Shown here piece after piece: positions 23,601 through 34,374 of a stretch of 64,000 nucleotides of DNA (its first letter is position 1; each line of letters opens with the position of its first letter). The notes below the pieces were generated by a model. That model worked only from the letters and a program-made list of their open reading frames with translations, had not been told where the DNA came from and searched no databases. Origin of the DNA: Heterotrichella gracilis (Eukaryota; Sar; Xanthophyceae; Tribonematales; Xanthonemataceae); assembly GCA_032358255.1 (NCBI GenBank), contig JAULBX010031370.1, positions 1 to 64,000 of the forward strand, read 5' to 3'. The translations under genes and the position numbers were made by a program.

Positions 23601-26600
23601 GCTGCTGATCTATGAGAGGGAAACCCCTGCTTCCCAGACACAGGCTGATTTGCCTGATCTGCATGCGTTGTCTGAGTGGGCCGAGAAGCCCCTGCTGGGA
23701 CCCCAGCAAAACCCCACGAAACGCCGCCATGGCCTCGAAGTGCATCTCCTGCACGCCGTTGGCATTTGTTTTCTTTCCTCTTCTAAATATCCCGCTACCC
23801 CCCCACACACAGCTCAGTGTCGCCGCCGTGGACCTGGCGCTTTAACTGCACAGCGCGCTGGCTCCACATAAAAGCCAAGGAAAAATATCCCCTTGAAAAC
23901 GCCGCAAAAAAGCTACCCTACTACCCCCATTATGAAACGCTTCCACTTCCTACACACAGGCCGACGCAGTGCTAATCGATGAAGCCTCCATGCTTGACTT
24001 AGCTTTGGCATCGGCCCTGCTAGCGCCCTGCCCCCCCGCTGCCAGCTCATACGGGTGGGGGACCCAGATCAGCCCCCAAGGCGCAAACCCTAGAAACCCC
24101 ACAAAATTCCCAAAAAAACTACACAACCCCACAAAAAACTGAAAAATGCCCTCCACACACAGGCTGACGCAGTGCTCATCGATGAAGCCTCCATGGTTGA
24201 TCTGGCTTTGGCATCGGCCCTGCTCAGCGCCCTGCCCCCCCGCTGCCAGCTCATCCTGGTGGGGGACCCTGACCAGCTGCCACCTGTCGGCAGGGGGGCG
24301 CTCCTCCCCGCGTCGATCGACTCCCATGCCATCCCTGTCATCAACCTGCAGCAGATCTTCCGGCAGGCGGCCGAGTCAGCCATTGTGCGCAGCGCGCATC
24401 AGGTGAGGGGTTGTATAGGGCTTGGGGTGTAGGGTTTGTGACTTGAGTACCAACATGACCCCTATCATTCCACCAGTTCAATAATTGTATGGGAGCTGCT
24501 ATTGAGCTTGGTGTTGATGAATGATAAGTATAGGTACAAGAAAGTCAATGACGTTCCCTTATGCAGGTGAACCAAGGCGACTTCCCCTCCTTGGCCACCA
24601 TACCCCACCCCTTGGCGGGCCCGGTGGGGGGTGCATTGCCCAGCGACGCGGTGTGGGTGCGGCTACCGGAGGGGTGTCCGGCGGGGGATGTGGAGGTGGG
24701 GGTCGTGGGCGTGGTGGAGCGGGTCCTTCCAAACTTGGGCTTCACACCGGCAGATGTGCAGGTGGGTGGTGTGGGTGCCCGGTATTGTGGTGGGATATGC
24801 GGCTCTGCATTGGATGTTAAAATATGCACAAATTTGGGCAACAATATAGCAAATGTGTACCCTCTGCTGTCTCTTCAAACCAATCCGCCACACCCCAGAC
24901 CCAAAACCTGCTCTACTCCCTCTCCCAGGTTTTGAGCCTCATGCGGAAGGGCCAAGGGGGCCCCTGCCGGCATCTACAGCCCAAGCACGGCGCGAATCCC
25001 TAAAACCCTACATCCTGAACCCTAATCGCGCCCCCCCCCCCCTGTCGCAGGTCTTGAGCCCCATGCGCAAGGGCCAGGGTGGCATCTACAGCCTCAACCG
25101 CGAGGTGCAGAGGGTGGTAAACCCTAACGTAGGGCAACCCTCCATCACGCGCATGGTGGCGGGCCAGCCCACAGATATGCGGGTGGGGGACAGGGTGGTG
25201 CAGGTGCGGGTGGGGGGGTGGGAGCTGGGGAGTGGGTGGTGCAATGGCGGGGGTGGAATGGAGTGCGGGGCATTTTGGGTGGGTGAGGGGTGTTGGCGCT
25301 CTTGCACAGTGGTTGGCCAGTGCATGTGTGAAAAGCAACAGCATTGAGGACGAGAAGCGCAACTTCATTGATGTGACCAAGAGGAACGTATCAGAAACTA
25401 TAACCGTCAAGCTTCCGAATAGAAAGCCTCTTCCCAACCTGGAAAAACTTCCCGGGGGAGAACAAGTTTTAGCAATGGCCACTGCTCTGAAATCCTGTTA
25501 GAGAACCCTATTTCAACCCTCTTCCCAACCCTCCCAGGGTGTGAACAACTACGAGCACGACGTGTACAACGGGGATATGGGCACCATCACCTACGCCAGT
25601 GACCAGGCGCAGCAGCTGACAGTGGAGTACCCACCCCTTGAGCTGGGCACACCCCCGCGCACAGTCAACTACACGTCCAGGGACATGCACCAGGTGGGCC
25701 GGGATTTTGATTTTGTCTGGGATTTGTATGTAAGGGGTTTAGGCTTCGGGCTTTGAGGGACCACACCTTTCGGCGATGCACCAGGTGCGCTGGGATTCGG
25801 ATTTCTCTGAAATTCATTTCAAGGTGTTGGGTAGATAGCTTGCTGCACAAGACCATGATCTGGTGTACAAGGAATTCAAGAAAGTGGAGCCGCGGCAGTG
25901 TAAAATAGCATCCCCTGCTTGTAGTGATAGTCCTGATTAAATGCGAACTTGACCTCTAGATTTACACAACCTACTTTGTCCTAGTTTCTTGGAATCTTAT
26001 AACGACAACATCCTGCCAGGGCTGCAGTAGCACACCATTTATCGCCATGCAGCCGGTTTCAAAGCGTGCAACACCCTGGAAACCCTACCCGATGTGGCTC
26101 ATTTCAGGTTGAGCTGGCATGGGTGACCACGATACACAAGGCGCAAGGGGGGGAGTCCCGGGTGGTGGTCCTCGCCATGCATGGCTCCCAGCGCATGCTG
26201 CTGTCAAGGAAGCTGTTGTACACAGGTAGGCGAGGGGAGGGAACCCTGCAAACCCTAGTGGAAAACCCTTGCAACCCCATGCTCCCGGCGCACGCTGCTC
26301 TATACAGGTAGGGAAGGGGAGAAAACCCAGAACAGCGGCTACAGGGGAACCCTTAACAACTCTGGCACCCGAAAATCTGGTGTGGGGAAATGCATCTGGA
26401 GATTCGCCGTGAAACCCTAGTGGAAAGCCCTGCACATGCCTTCATTGTGCGCACCTGGTGGCAAAGACAGGAGGTGCCCTGGGTGGAGCGATCGCCGGGA
26501 TGGAGGTGAGGGACGCCACTGGTGATAGCGCCTGCATCGGCAAAGTCGTTGTAAGGCGACAGGCTGTCAGAATGTGTGCAGTGCTCCAGAGCCTTAACTC

Positions 26601-27204
26601 AGTCTGACAGCACTGCCGTAACTACATTGACTTTGCTTATGCCGTCGCCGTCGCCAGTGGCGTCGCTCACCTACAGCCCGGCGTTCACTTCACCGCTGGC
26701 ACCTGCTGTTTTTGCCACCTGATGCACCAACTACTGGAAATATGATTTCTTCAGCTGCACCTCCTGTCTCTGATGAGGCAAACGGTGTGGAATCCTACAC
26801 AGGAATCCTAGAGGACTGTGCAGAAACCAGTTGTACCATGGGAAGCATATCAGTCCCTGTATCATGGTCGCTTAGCAGACACATTATCAAGCTCCCAAGG
26901 ACACCCCGTCAACACACCCATCCCCACCGCTCCCACACCCCACACCCACTCACCCACCACCTCCCTCCCCCCCGCAGCCCTTAGTCGCGCCAAGGAGCTC
27001 GTGGTGGTGGTTTGCGACGGGGCGGCGGTGGGTGCCGCGCTGCGCCCCTACGCCCACACCCACCACCACTGCTCGCTCACGCAGCGGGTGGCTGCTGCTG
27101 TGGCTGCGGCTGGGCTGGAAACACACACGCCGGCTGTGTTTGGGGGCCCGGGGGGGATGCTGCTGGGGGGGGAGGGGGCGACTGGGGTAGCGGCGGAGGG
27201 GTGA
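17661..27204 (+). CDS. RecD2-like SF1B DNA helicase
   Basis: Sixteen exons: 17661-18490, 18775-19039, 19298-19514, 19805-19955, 20335-20498, 20818-20980, 21343-21548, 21912-22142, 22405-22569, 22938-23131, 24163-24402, 24567-24761, 25051-25203, 25538-25693, 26108-26225, 26978-27204; 1224 aa, all phases fit. A Pro-rich N-terminus (~1-255) is followed by an OB-like domain (VEGSVHRVTFR, DDTGYTILKLK), a helix-hairpin-helix region (ALKGVGPKTAQLLV, VAGIGAKTAATI), a second HhH-like unit (ACKGVGPKVAAKVV), Walker A GGPGCGKT (~767), APTGRAAQRL, Walker B VLIDEASMVDL, GDPDQLPPVG, VLSPMRKGQGG, TIHKAQGGES and LLYTALSRAKELVVV. These are SF1B motifs in RecD2 order; RecD2 unwinds 5'-3'. The cellular compartment is unknown, but a plastid or mitochondrial role is possible. 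Confidence 0.9.
19597..19745 (+). repeat. Two echoes of RecD-like exon 4 start
   Basis: The acceptor edge of exon 4 (CAGGTGGCCGGGAGGTGGTT, 19802 on) recurs as ACAGGTGGTCGGGGGATTGG at ~19597 and as CGTGGTCGGGAGGTCGTTCT at ~19706. Both are followed by CAAACCCTAACCAG. Confidence 0.8.
20028..20272 (+). repeat. Echoes of exon 4 end and exon 5 start
   Basis: At 20028-20102 GCCCAGACGCGCACCAGCTG and ATCCCCGGGGGCCAC copy part of exon 4 (to 19955) with indels. At 20216-20272 CGCAGCCTGATGGATGCGGT and GGCGCGCCCGGCGACCTCCC copy the acceptor and first 50 bases of exon 5 (20335 on) almost perfectly, so the upstream AG at 20219 is a competing acceptor. Confidence 0.9.
21027..21262 (+). repeat. Echoes of exon 6 end and exon 7 start
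   Basis: GGCGGCCAGATGGCGGTGCA and GGCTCAAGGCCGGGGCAAGG (21027-21085) repeat the exon 6 end (to 20980) with its donor. At 21237-21262 GAACAGGCGCCGTGGCAACC weakly repeats the exon 7 acceptor CAACAGGCGCGCCGACGACC. Confidence 0.8.
22803..22838. repeat. Short hairpin in RecD-like intron 9
   Basis: TCAGAATACTG pairs with CAGTATTCTGA across a loop of about 9 nt. The surrounding 200 bp are AT-richer than the rest of the gene, which may mark an inserted element. Confidence 0.55.
23384..23672. mobile_element. Non-coding fold-back (MITE-like) element in RecD-like intron 10
   Basis: Left arm (GTATCTGGGAGGCAGGGATT and onward) and the reverse complement of the right arm (GTGTCTGGGAAGCAGGGGTT and onward) match over more than 110 bp with scattered changes. 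Outer flanks CATCCAGATCAGGC and CATGCAGATCAGGC also pair, and the centre (AGACCGGAACAA/TTCCGTTCTGGA) pairs too. No ORF and no clear target-site duplication was found. Confidence 0.7.
23960..24075 (+). pseudogene. Near-complete decayed echo of the exon 11 Walker B region
   Basis: ACAGGCCGACGCAGTGCTAA through CATACGGGTGGGGGACCCAGATCAG copies the first ~110 bases of exon 11 (24163 on), including the acceptor AG. The copy has a 3-base loss (GCTAGCGCC against GCTCAGCGCC region) and other changes, diverges after GATCAG and has no donor. It is the longest echo in the window. Confidence 0.9.
24927..25000 (+). repeat. Echo of exon 13 start
   Basis: CCCAGGTTTTGAGCCTCATG and CGGAAGGGCCAAGGGGGC copy the acceptor and first bases of exon 13 (GTCTTGAGCCCCATGCGCAA, 25051 on), then continue GGCATCTACAG with an insertion. 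Confidence 0.85.
25776..26310 (+). repeat. Echoes of exon 14 end and exon 15 end
   Basis: GATGCACCAGGTGCGCTGGG (25776) repeats GACATGCACCAGGTGGGCCG at the exon 14 end (25693). At 26281-26310 GCTGCTCTATACAGGTAGGG repeats GAAGCTGTTGTACACAGGTA (exon 15 end, 26225), donor included. Confidence 0.7.
26503..26672. mobile_element. Second non-coding fold-back element in RecD-like intron 15
   Basis: GGTGAGGGACGCCACTGGTG at ~26505 matches the reverse complement of the right end (GGTGAGCGACGCCACTGGCG), and inner segments (GCAAAGTC, GCTGTCAGA) also pair. Arms are about 75 bp and imperfect. No coding capacity. Confidence 0.65.
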
Positions 27205-28200
27205 TTGCTGCGCGCCTGTGTAGACTGTTACAGTAGCGGAGCTCGAGTTTAAAACCGGGTCCCGGGGAACTTCAAGCCTTTCCTTGGTGCTAGCACATGG
27301 CATGAGTCCTGACACTTACTTGAACTCTTGACACAATGTGCAATGTGACGCGCTATGTATACATTTACCGGGTGGCTCAGAGCAGGGGAAGAGACAAAAG
27401 CCGCAGCGTGTTGGTGTGTGATTGCGAAAAGTTGACATTGAATTTACAATAGATAGAGTCTTTGCGTTCACTTTTACAGCAATGTCCATGCCTGTCATGG
27501 TGCAGCATTACGCAGCGTGATAGCTGGAGTCAGAGTCTCAGACCTGACGCAAAAGTGGTGTGAAAAATGAATGTCATCACACTGATTCAAAACCACAATG
27601 TGAGCACTGTAAAATAAACTAGACATGGAATTCAACGCGGAAAATCCAACGCAGTCAAGGCATTTGCCTAATGGCACCAGATCTAGGTGATTGAATGAAT
27701 CCCGAGGATAGCAGCCACTAGCTTATACTATGCAATGCAGGCCAGGCAGCTGCCCCATCCCAAAAAGTGGCTGTCAAAAAAAAAAACGACAGCTCAACGT
27801 GCGTTTGTCGTTCGTTGGTCATGCTCGTCGCACGCCTGTGTGCAGCAACTAGGAAGCGATCGACAGCGTATCCTCTACCCTACAACCCTACCCACCCGTC
27901 CCAGAAAGCCCCTCCCACCCCAGGCCATCTTGAGTCAGAGCATTTAGCATGAACTGCCTCCTCACCCCCCTCCCTCCCTCAGAGCTAATGACAGCGGCCA
28001 ATATCCCAACCAATGAGCAGCACTCCATCTCCCTTTTGCTGCAAACTGGAACTGCATCTCTCAACCCCACTCACACCCTCACCAAAGAGACTACTGTGTA
28101 ACACCCAACTACTACCTGTAACATCACATCACCCCTGTTTTGCTCTAACCACACCCCAACCCCCTGTCCCCCTCCACCCCACCCCCACCCGGCCCCCTCC
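27205..28200. other. Convergent intergenic region, RecD-like (+) and DnaJ (-)
   Basis: A TGTAA at 27608-27612 is a candidate end for the helicase mRNA; TTACA at 27440 and 27474 are candidates for the DnaJ mRNA. No gene was recognised. A poly-A run (27776-27786) lies near the middle. Confidence 0.5.
27608..27612 (+). terminator. TGTAA polyadenylation motif, RecD-like gene
   Basis: First TGTAA after the stop at 27204, giving a 3' UTR of about 420 nt. Confidence 0.5.
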
Positions 28201-31096
28201 TCAGCTGGGTAGCACCTGCCTCAGCTGCTGTCGCTGGCTTTCAGTGAGATGGTAAGGGTACTCCACCTCAAAGCGCATGCGCAGGTTGCCACGCTGTCCC
28301 GGGGACTTGGTCAGGGGCATGCCCTCCCCGGGAACAACCTTCTCAATCTTGTGGTTCACAACCTGGGAACAAAGCGCAAGGGATGGATATGACAAGCGGA
28401 AGGCGAGCCAGAGATGCAGCAACAGAAAATTTGCCAAATGAATTTTAGTACACAGATAGTCTTGCGCACAGTCTGGATTGGACAATCCTCTAAAAATTTG
28501 CTTCTGAAATGCGAATATAGAGTAATAATAATCAATCTTGATATCCAAATATATATAATACAATGTACTTGCCTCGGTAACGGGTACAGTCAGCGACTGC
28601 CCGTCCAGGTTGAGCAGTATAGGGTTTTAGGGTCTAGCCATTGCACTACATACCTCGGTGACTGGCACCGTCAGCGACCGCCCGTCCAGGTGGTTGAGGC
28701 GTATGCTTGTGCCGCACAGCGCGTCCACCAGCTTGATGCGGTGCGTGACCAGCAGGTCGTTGCCCTCCCGCCGGAATGTGGGGTGCTGCTTCTCGTCAAT
28801 CACAAAGATGATGTCGGCGGGGACCACGCCGGGCCGCTCGTCGCCTGGAGGGGGGGGAGGTGGTGTGGGTGGGTGGGTGGGAGGGAGTGGAGGGTAAGGG
28901 GGTCTAAGAGTATGCAGCGCGGGGGCCAGTGGGCGGGTGATGACCCATAGCGGCGGTGGTGGTGGTGGTGGTGGTGGTGGTGGTGGTGGCCATGCATGGT
29001 GGATGATCCACGGCTGATGATGCACGAACCATGCAGCGTGGTGATTGTAATGGTAATAACGCAGCATGGGTGGCCGGCCAATCATGTGGCGGTCAGGGTG
29101 GACAGGTGTAACCTGCCATATGCGCAGCCATTTCCAGAACCGCCACCTCTACCCACCTTTCTCCGTGAAGGTGATTTTGGTCCCCTTCTTCCACCCGGGC
29201 TTGACATCAATGGTCAGCATTTCCGAGACCCGCGACTGGCCGCCGGATGCGTCGCACACCGTCCGGCTGATCTTCATCTTGCGGGTGCTGCCCAGGTACA
29301 GCTCCTCTAGGGTGCACTGTAGGGTTTGCTCAATGGGCGGGTCCTTCCGGGGGCCGCGCCTGCTGCCTGCAGCCACCAATTAAGAGTTTAGGGTTTGGCA
29401 TCTAGGGTTTAGGGTTTATAATGTAGGGTTTGCTCGATGGGCAGGTCTTTATGGGGGCCGCGCCTGCTGCCTGCAGCCACCGATCAGGTTGAGGGTTTAG
29501 GGTTTAACATAAACTAGGGTTCAGGGTCTAGCATATCGGGATTATAGTTTATGGTTTAGGGCAGGGTCAAAAACCTGCTTCCCTGCAGTACCCAGTATAA
29601 TGCCATGTTTTAGGGTTTAGGGTTGAGGGCTTGGGTCCTTGAGCCCGCCTTGACCAGCGGGTGTTACACTGTGCAGTGAACCCCGTGCGGCCTGCGCGAC
29701 CCTCTTACATGCAGCTTGGCAGTGCGTGCGGATGCCCCTTTCATAACAGTGCACTGATGGAGCAATGGAGGTGCAGGGCAGCATGACATGGACCTAGCGT
29801 TGAAGCCCTGTGACAGCACCATGGCAGTGCAACCCAGTTCCAGCCCCACGGTCTGCCCCAGACAGGGTGCATCTACCGACAGCGGCCACATGCAACGCGC
29901 TCCTGTCCTCCTCATCCCACCGCAGGTGCCCCACCCACACATGGACCTCTTTCAATGCATTTCCGATGGTTCCCCTGTCCTAATCCCTAACCCCCGAACC
30001 TATCCGCATGCCAGGCAGAACACCAACCCTGCCTGTACTCCACACCCTGCTGCAAAAATGCTGCAGCCCATGTGGACCTTGTCAAGGCGGCTGCCCCCAC
30101 CCTTACCCTAAACCCTAGACCCAAAACCCCAAGTCTATCCGTACCGGGGCCGCCTCCAGAAAACGACGAGCTCCGCATGCCAGGCATTCCCCCAAAGCTG
30201 CCGCCGTTGAAGCTGCCGCTGCCCATGGGCCCCCGCCCAAAGAACGATGAGAACACGTCCTCTTCCATGCCACCGCCACCGCCACCACCCATGCCCCGCA
30301 TGAAGACCTGTGTGCAGGGTATAGGGTTAAGGGCAGAGGATCGAGATTTCTTGTCCATGCTGCCACCCTACCCTTGGGAATCAATCTTTCTTTCCAGCAG
30401 GAAATGGACTGAAAACATTGCATTTGAGCCTCGTGACTGAGCAGAGGTCGGGTTTGATCAAGGTGGACCACAGCCAATATGGCTGCTGTTGGCTCAACCG
30501 CTGTTTGATTGAGTCCCATACTCACCTCGGCGAAGATGTCTTCTGCAGACCGGGGGGCATAGTGGCTGCACCCTGGCCCCCCTCCTCCCATGCCGTGCTT
30601 CAACCCATCCTCCCCATATTGGTCATACACCTGCTTCTTTTCCGGGTCTGAGAGCACCTGTTGGCGGCAGTTCTGTGTTCAGAAGGGCACTGCATTGGCC
30701 AACATACAGGTGGTGACACTTCAACGCTGGAGTAGTGTGGGTACCTCATATGCTTCTGACACCTCTTTGAACTTGGCTTCAGCGCTAGACCGGTTGTCTG
30801 GGTTCTTGTCCTGCAGTGGTTGAGCTGATCAGTGTGTTGGTGTGGCAGAAGGCAACCTGCATGCACTTGCGGCGCAAGCACTAATTAACAGCCTTATTTG
30901 GAAAAAAATACTTACTGGATGATACTTCATTGCCAGTTTCCGATAAGCTGCACAAGAAAGATATGGCGTCATTGTTATGTTGTGTCATATATGGTTGAGA
31001 CATCCAATAGTAGCGGCTGGGCAACCAACCTTTCTTGAGTTCACCATCGTCCGCTGATTTAGGCACTCCAAGGATGCCATAGTAATCTTTCCCCAT
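28201..31096 (-). CDS. Class B (type II) DnaJ/Hsp40 co-chaperone, DNAJB1/Sis1-like
   Basis: Eight exons: 31096-31030, 30947-30916, 30810-30745, 30657-30526, 30307-30145, 29366-29157, 28844-28654, 28362-28201; 340 aa, the usual size of the family. The J domain runs from MGKDYYGILGVPKSADD through YRKLAMKYHPDKNPDN (HPD tripeptide at the exon 2/3 join) to VYDQYGEDGLKHG. A Gly/Phe/Met-rich region follows (EEDVFSSFFGRGPMGSGSF), then two beta-barrel substrate-binding domains (DPPIEQTLQCTLEELYLG; IDVKPGWKKGTKITF; VTHRIKLVDALCG) and the C-terminal dimerisation segment. There is no CxxCxGxG zinc finger, so it is type II. It delivers clients to cytosolic Hsp70 and stimulates its ATPase. Start and stop are clear. 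Confidence 0.95.
28569..28640 (-). repeat. Echo of DnaJ exon 7 end
   Basis: Plus-strand CTCGGTAACGGGTACAGTCA and GCGACTGCCCGTCCAGGTTG repeat 28655-28695 (CTCGGTGACTGGCACCGTCA), the donor edge of exon 7, and are followed by TAGGGTTTTAGGG. Confidence 0.85.
28951..28988. repeat. (GGT)n microsatellite in DnaJ intron 6
   Basis: About twelve GGT units occur in a row. Confidence 0.95.
29423..29490 (-). repeat. Echo of DnaJ exon 6 start with acceptor
   Basis: Plus-strand GGGGGCCGCGCCTGCTGCCT followed by GCAGCCACCGATC copies 29349-29380, the acceptor edge of exon 6, and TAGGGTTTGCTCGATGGGCA copies the adjoining exon. TTTAGGG runs flank it on both sides. Confidence 0.9.
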
Positions 31097-32246
31097 TTTG
31101 CTTTTGTTCTACGCTGACACGGCAGAACGTTGTTCACATGGTTGCTTGGGTTCCAGCGCGTGGACTGCAAATGTGTGGCTTTGTATCAGGCGTAGCGCCC
31201 GCACTAAAACCCTGACCGGCGTGGGCATGTGGTGGGGGCGGTTCGAACGAGGTGGCCAACAATGGTGCAGCAGTTGTAAAATAAGCTTGCTTCAATGTTG
31301 GGTGGATAAGCGTTGGTTTGGATGCGATTGTGTGTGCGTCGAACAGGTGTGTTTTCTTGCCGAAGGTGCTGGAACTTATGAGGCGAGCTGCCACTGGCCA
31401 GTCAGGAGTACCGACTCGAGGGCTTGCACTGCAAGGGAGTATCCTATGGGAGTTGTGCACTGGAGGAACCACATCGATCGATGATGTTTTGATGGCTCCT
31501 TTTAGCAGTTCATTGCACTGCAAGTCTGGAGATATGGCAAAGTGCAAGGTGCAGTGTGGGCTGTGTTGCGCTTGCTAGTTGATGCTTGTGGCCTGCCATG
31601 GCATTCTTGCAGCATGGGCTGATGCAAGGCAATGGCTCGCCAACCCAACAGGGAACCCGGTGTGATGCAAGCTTCCATTGCTTTCTGGGACCTTGGGTAT
31701 CTGTATATACGCCATGAGTACCAGTGACGCATGCGGTTGTGTGTTGTGCATTGACTGCTGCCGCTGGGCATGGCGGCATCAGTTGCCCAATGCAACCTAG
31801 GCAGCATACACATTACCACACAAGCCCCGATGTGGCACGTCACAACCCATGCATCGTGGTGAACTATTCCAGCCCTCTGCAGCTACGTGCATAAAGCAGA
31901 GTCTTTTGGCCAGCAACGTGTCATGATGTTGATGCGGGTTGGCACCCAATGCAGCACCAGGCGCATCGGCAAGTTGGCATGCTGTTACACAGCGTGTGAT
32001 ATAGGTACAAGGTAGCTCTTCAACGAGCAAAAGTTTGTAAGACTGGTAAAGGTTCCCACATGTTCCCACTGCACCACCTTCCAAAGCTTGTCAGCAAAAC
32101 TGGTACTGCGCGGGCCGACACCACGGCGCTGTGCAGCCCTAGTGCTCCTTGGCGTGTCACCATCTGAAGCAGACAGCCCCTCTTTGATGCTCCTTGGCAT
32201 TCAGCCTCTGAAGCAGACAGCGCGCGCTCCAGCTAGGGCAACCGGC
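31097..32246. other. Intergenic region, DnaJ 5' side and uS5c 3' side
   Basis: TTACA at 31985-31989 (TGTAA on the minus strand) lies 258 nt past the uS5c stop and is the likely mRNA end. The remainder, upstream of DnaJ, shows no gene that I recognise. Confidence 0.5.
31985..31989 (-). terminator. TGTAA polyadenylation motif, uS5c
   Basis: Minus-strand TGTAA 258 nt after the uS5c stop. Confidence 0.5.
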
Positions 32247-33289
32247 TTAGGCTGCCACAGGCTCCTCCACGGGAGCTGAACCTGCAATGGCACAGCATTG
32301 GGGTAAGTATATGCCCATAAAAGCTTTGAAGCCAGGTTTTGCAAATATGCCTTACCCCACTCCCAACAGACAATGACTTCCTGGCACTGTTTCCACTGTG
32401 GCACACAGCCAGCCAGGGGTGAACACATGGCCCGAAGCAAGCCGTGGCGGGGATGGGGCCATGCACCAGGCGCCACGGCGCCAATGCCCAACTGCAGTGC
32501 ACACACAAAGCCACACAAGCCCAGTGCAGTGAATCCCCTCCAGCCACACCCACCTCCCTTCCTGTTCAACAGAGTTGACACAGGCACACCGCGCTCCTCG
32601 GCCACCTGCTTGAAGGTCTTGAGGCTGGACATGCACTCCAGGGTGGCGCGTGCGTTGTTCAGCGGGCTCTTGCTGCCCAGCTGCTTGCCGAAGCAGTTCT
32701 TGACTCCCGCCAGCTCCAGTACCGTCCGCACAGCGCCACCGGCGATCACACCGGTTCCCTCAGAGGCGGGGCGCAGCATCACCTTGGCAGCGCCAAAGTA
32801 GGCCTCGATGCGGTGTGGTAGGGTGGCGCTGTTGGTGAGGGGCACCTGGATGAGGCTCTTCTTGGCGTCAATGACAGCCTTCTGAACCGCGATGACCACC
32901 TCCTTGGCTGCTGCACACCCCACCCCAACCTTGCCCTTCTCATCCCCAATCACCACCACAGCCCTGAAGCTCAGCTGCTTGCCTCCCTTGACCACCTTGG
33001 TCACGCGGCGGACCTGCACCACGCGCTCTTGAAACTGCTCCTCGTCGCCCTCCCTGCCCCTGCGGCCACCCCCCTCACGCCCACCACCACCACCTTGCCT
33101 AGCTACAGCCGCTGACGCTGCTACCCGGGACTGTGTGAGGGCGCGGCTGCGGAGTGCATTGCCACCCAAGCTGCTCTTGAAGGCAAAGGGGGCTGAAGCT
33201 GGTGCTCGTGAGAAGCTCAAAGAGTCTGCTGGTGCCTGCCTGCTGGGCAATGAGCACACCGCATGACTGGAGGTCAGTGCAGCGTTCAT
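32247..33289 (-). CDS. Plastid ribosomal protein uS5c (S5), nuclear-encoded
   Basis: Exons 33289-32554 and 32281-32247; 256 aa, phase consistent. The first ~80 residues ([20 protein letters not shown], then Ser/Ala/Arg-rich) are a typical algal plastid transit peptide. The S5 N-terminal domain follows: [40 protein letters not shown]; then the C-terminal domain: [56 protein letters not shown]. It ends with [13 protein letters not shown] after the small second exon. S5 belongs to the 30S subunit body and helps decoding accuracy. Start chosen at the first ATG; the frame remains open for 15 codons upstream. Confidence 0.95.
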
Positions 33290-34374
33290 GGTTGCTGGTT
33301 TGGCCGCCAACCCACGCAGAGCTGCAATGCCCACTTCCGGGTTTGAGTACGCTCCGCAAAAGCATTACTCGTTGGGAACTCCACCTAGTGAGCAAAGTTT
33401 ATAGGCAGAGTCGTCACCTGAAACCGCAAGCAAGCCAAAGTTTCGATACAGCGCCGCACGGAGTTTGTGGTACTGCCACGCTGGTCGACCTCCCCAGCAG
33501 AAGTATTGTACAACCCCCTAGGGTTTTATCTCAATCCTTTGGGGCGAATTGGGCTTCTATTCTTGCGATTAAACACCAATCCAGCGCACAGAACAAGCTG
33601 GATACCTCTTCTCAAAGCCCCAAACAAAGTTATTGCAAGTGTGTGTCTGCTGTAAACCCATCCAGCTCCAGATTTTTCTCAAGGCCCACGCATCAACAAA
33701 AAACTGCCGCCCAACGAACGAGGGCTGGGTATCAACCACCTAACGCCACATGTGCTCTGCTGCCGTTTAGGGCTATACCATTGGAGATGTGCCTATTGCG
33801 CCAGTCAAGCGGCCTGCAGCAGTGGCGATGGCTGGCTGCCATGAGGTTCAAGACTGTTCTCAGCGCCCATGTTTAAATCATGAATTGTTGGGGAGAAACA
33901 GCGCTTTGTTGTTCATTGACCTGCTGCAGACAGGAGCTGGGGAGCCCAAGGCTGATCGTGCTTAGTAGCTGTGTGTGTGACGGTCCAATACCAGGCAGCG
34001 GTTGAGGTGTTGACTTTACAACAGCATGGAATGGGCCAAAGTGCCACGTTGTAAGAGGCCAATATAGGTAGGAATGCAGCGAAAAAGAATTTGATACAAT
34101 CCAATGTACTGTTGGAAGCTTTGTGCAGGGAATGCACCAAGCTATATTTAGATACACGACAGGGCAGTTCCTGAATTTTTGCGGCGTTTGGGCAACCAAG
34201 CTGCGTATGGAACTGAAAACGGTGAACCTGCAGAACCCTGCAGAACCCTTACGAAGGCAAGCTAGTTTCCTACTTTGCAGGCATAAAAACCCTTCCCACA
34301 GCTGTTGAAGCAGGGCTTCAGCAGTGGCCATCTGTGTGGCATGATGACGCAAGGTCCTGGCGCAAGAAGCTGTG
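33290..34374. other. Intergenic region, uS5c promoter side and V-ATPase G 3' side
   Basis: TTACA at 34016-34020 (minus-strand TGTAA) is the likely V-ATPase G mRNA end. The rest should contain the uS5c promoter. An open plus-strand frame at 33202-33876 has no recognisable content. Confidence 0.5.
34016..34020 (-). terminator. TGTAA polyadenylation motif, V-ATPase G
   Basis: Minus-strand TGTAA about 355 nt after the V-ATPase G stop. Confidence 0.5.

Noticed and set aside
33202-33876. Plus-strand open frame of 224 codons upstream of uS5c
   Set aside because: Partly antisense to the uS5c transit peptide, Ser/Gln-rich without recognisable motifs, and no exon partner.
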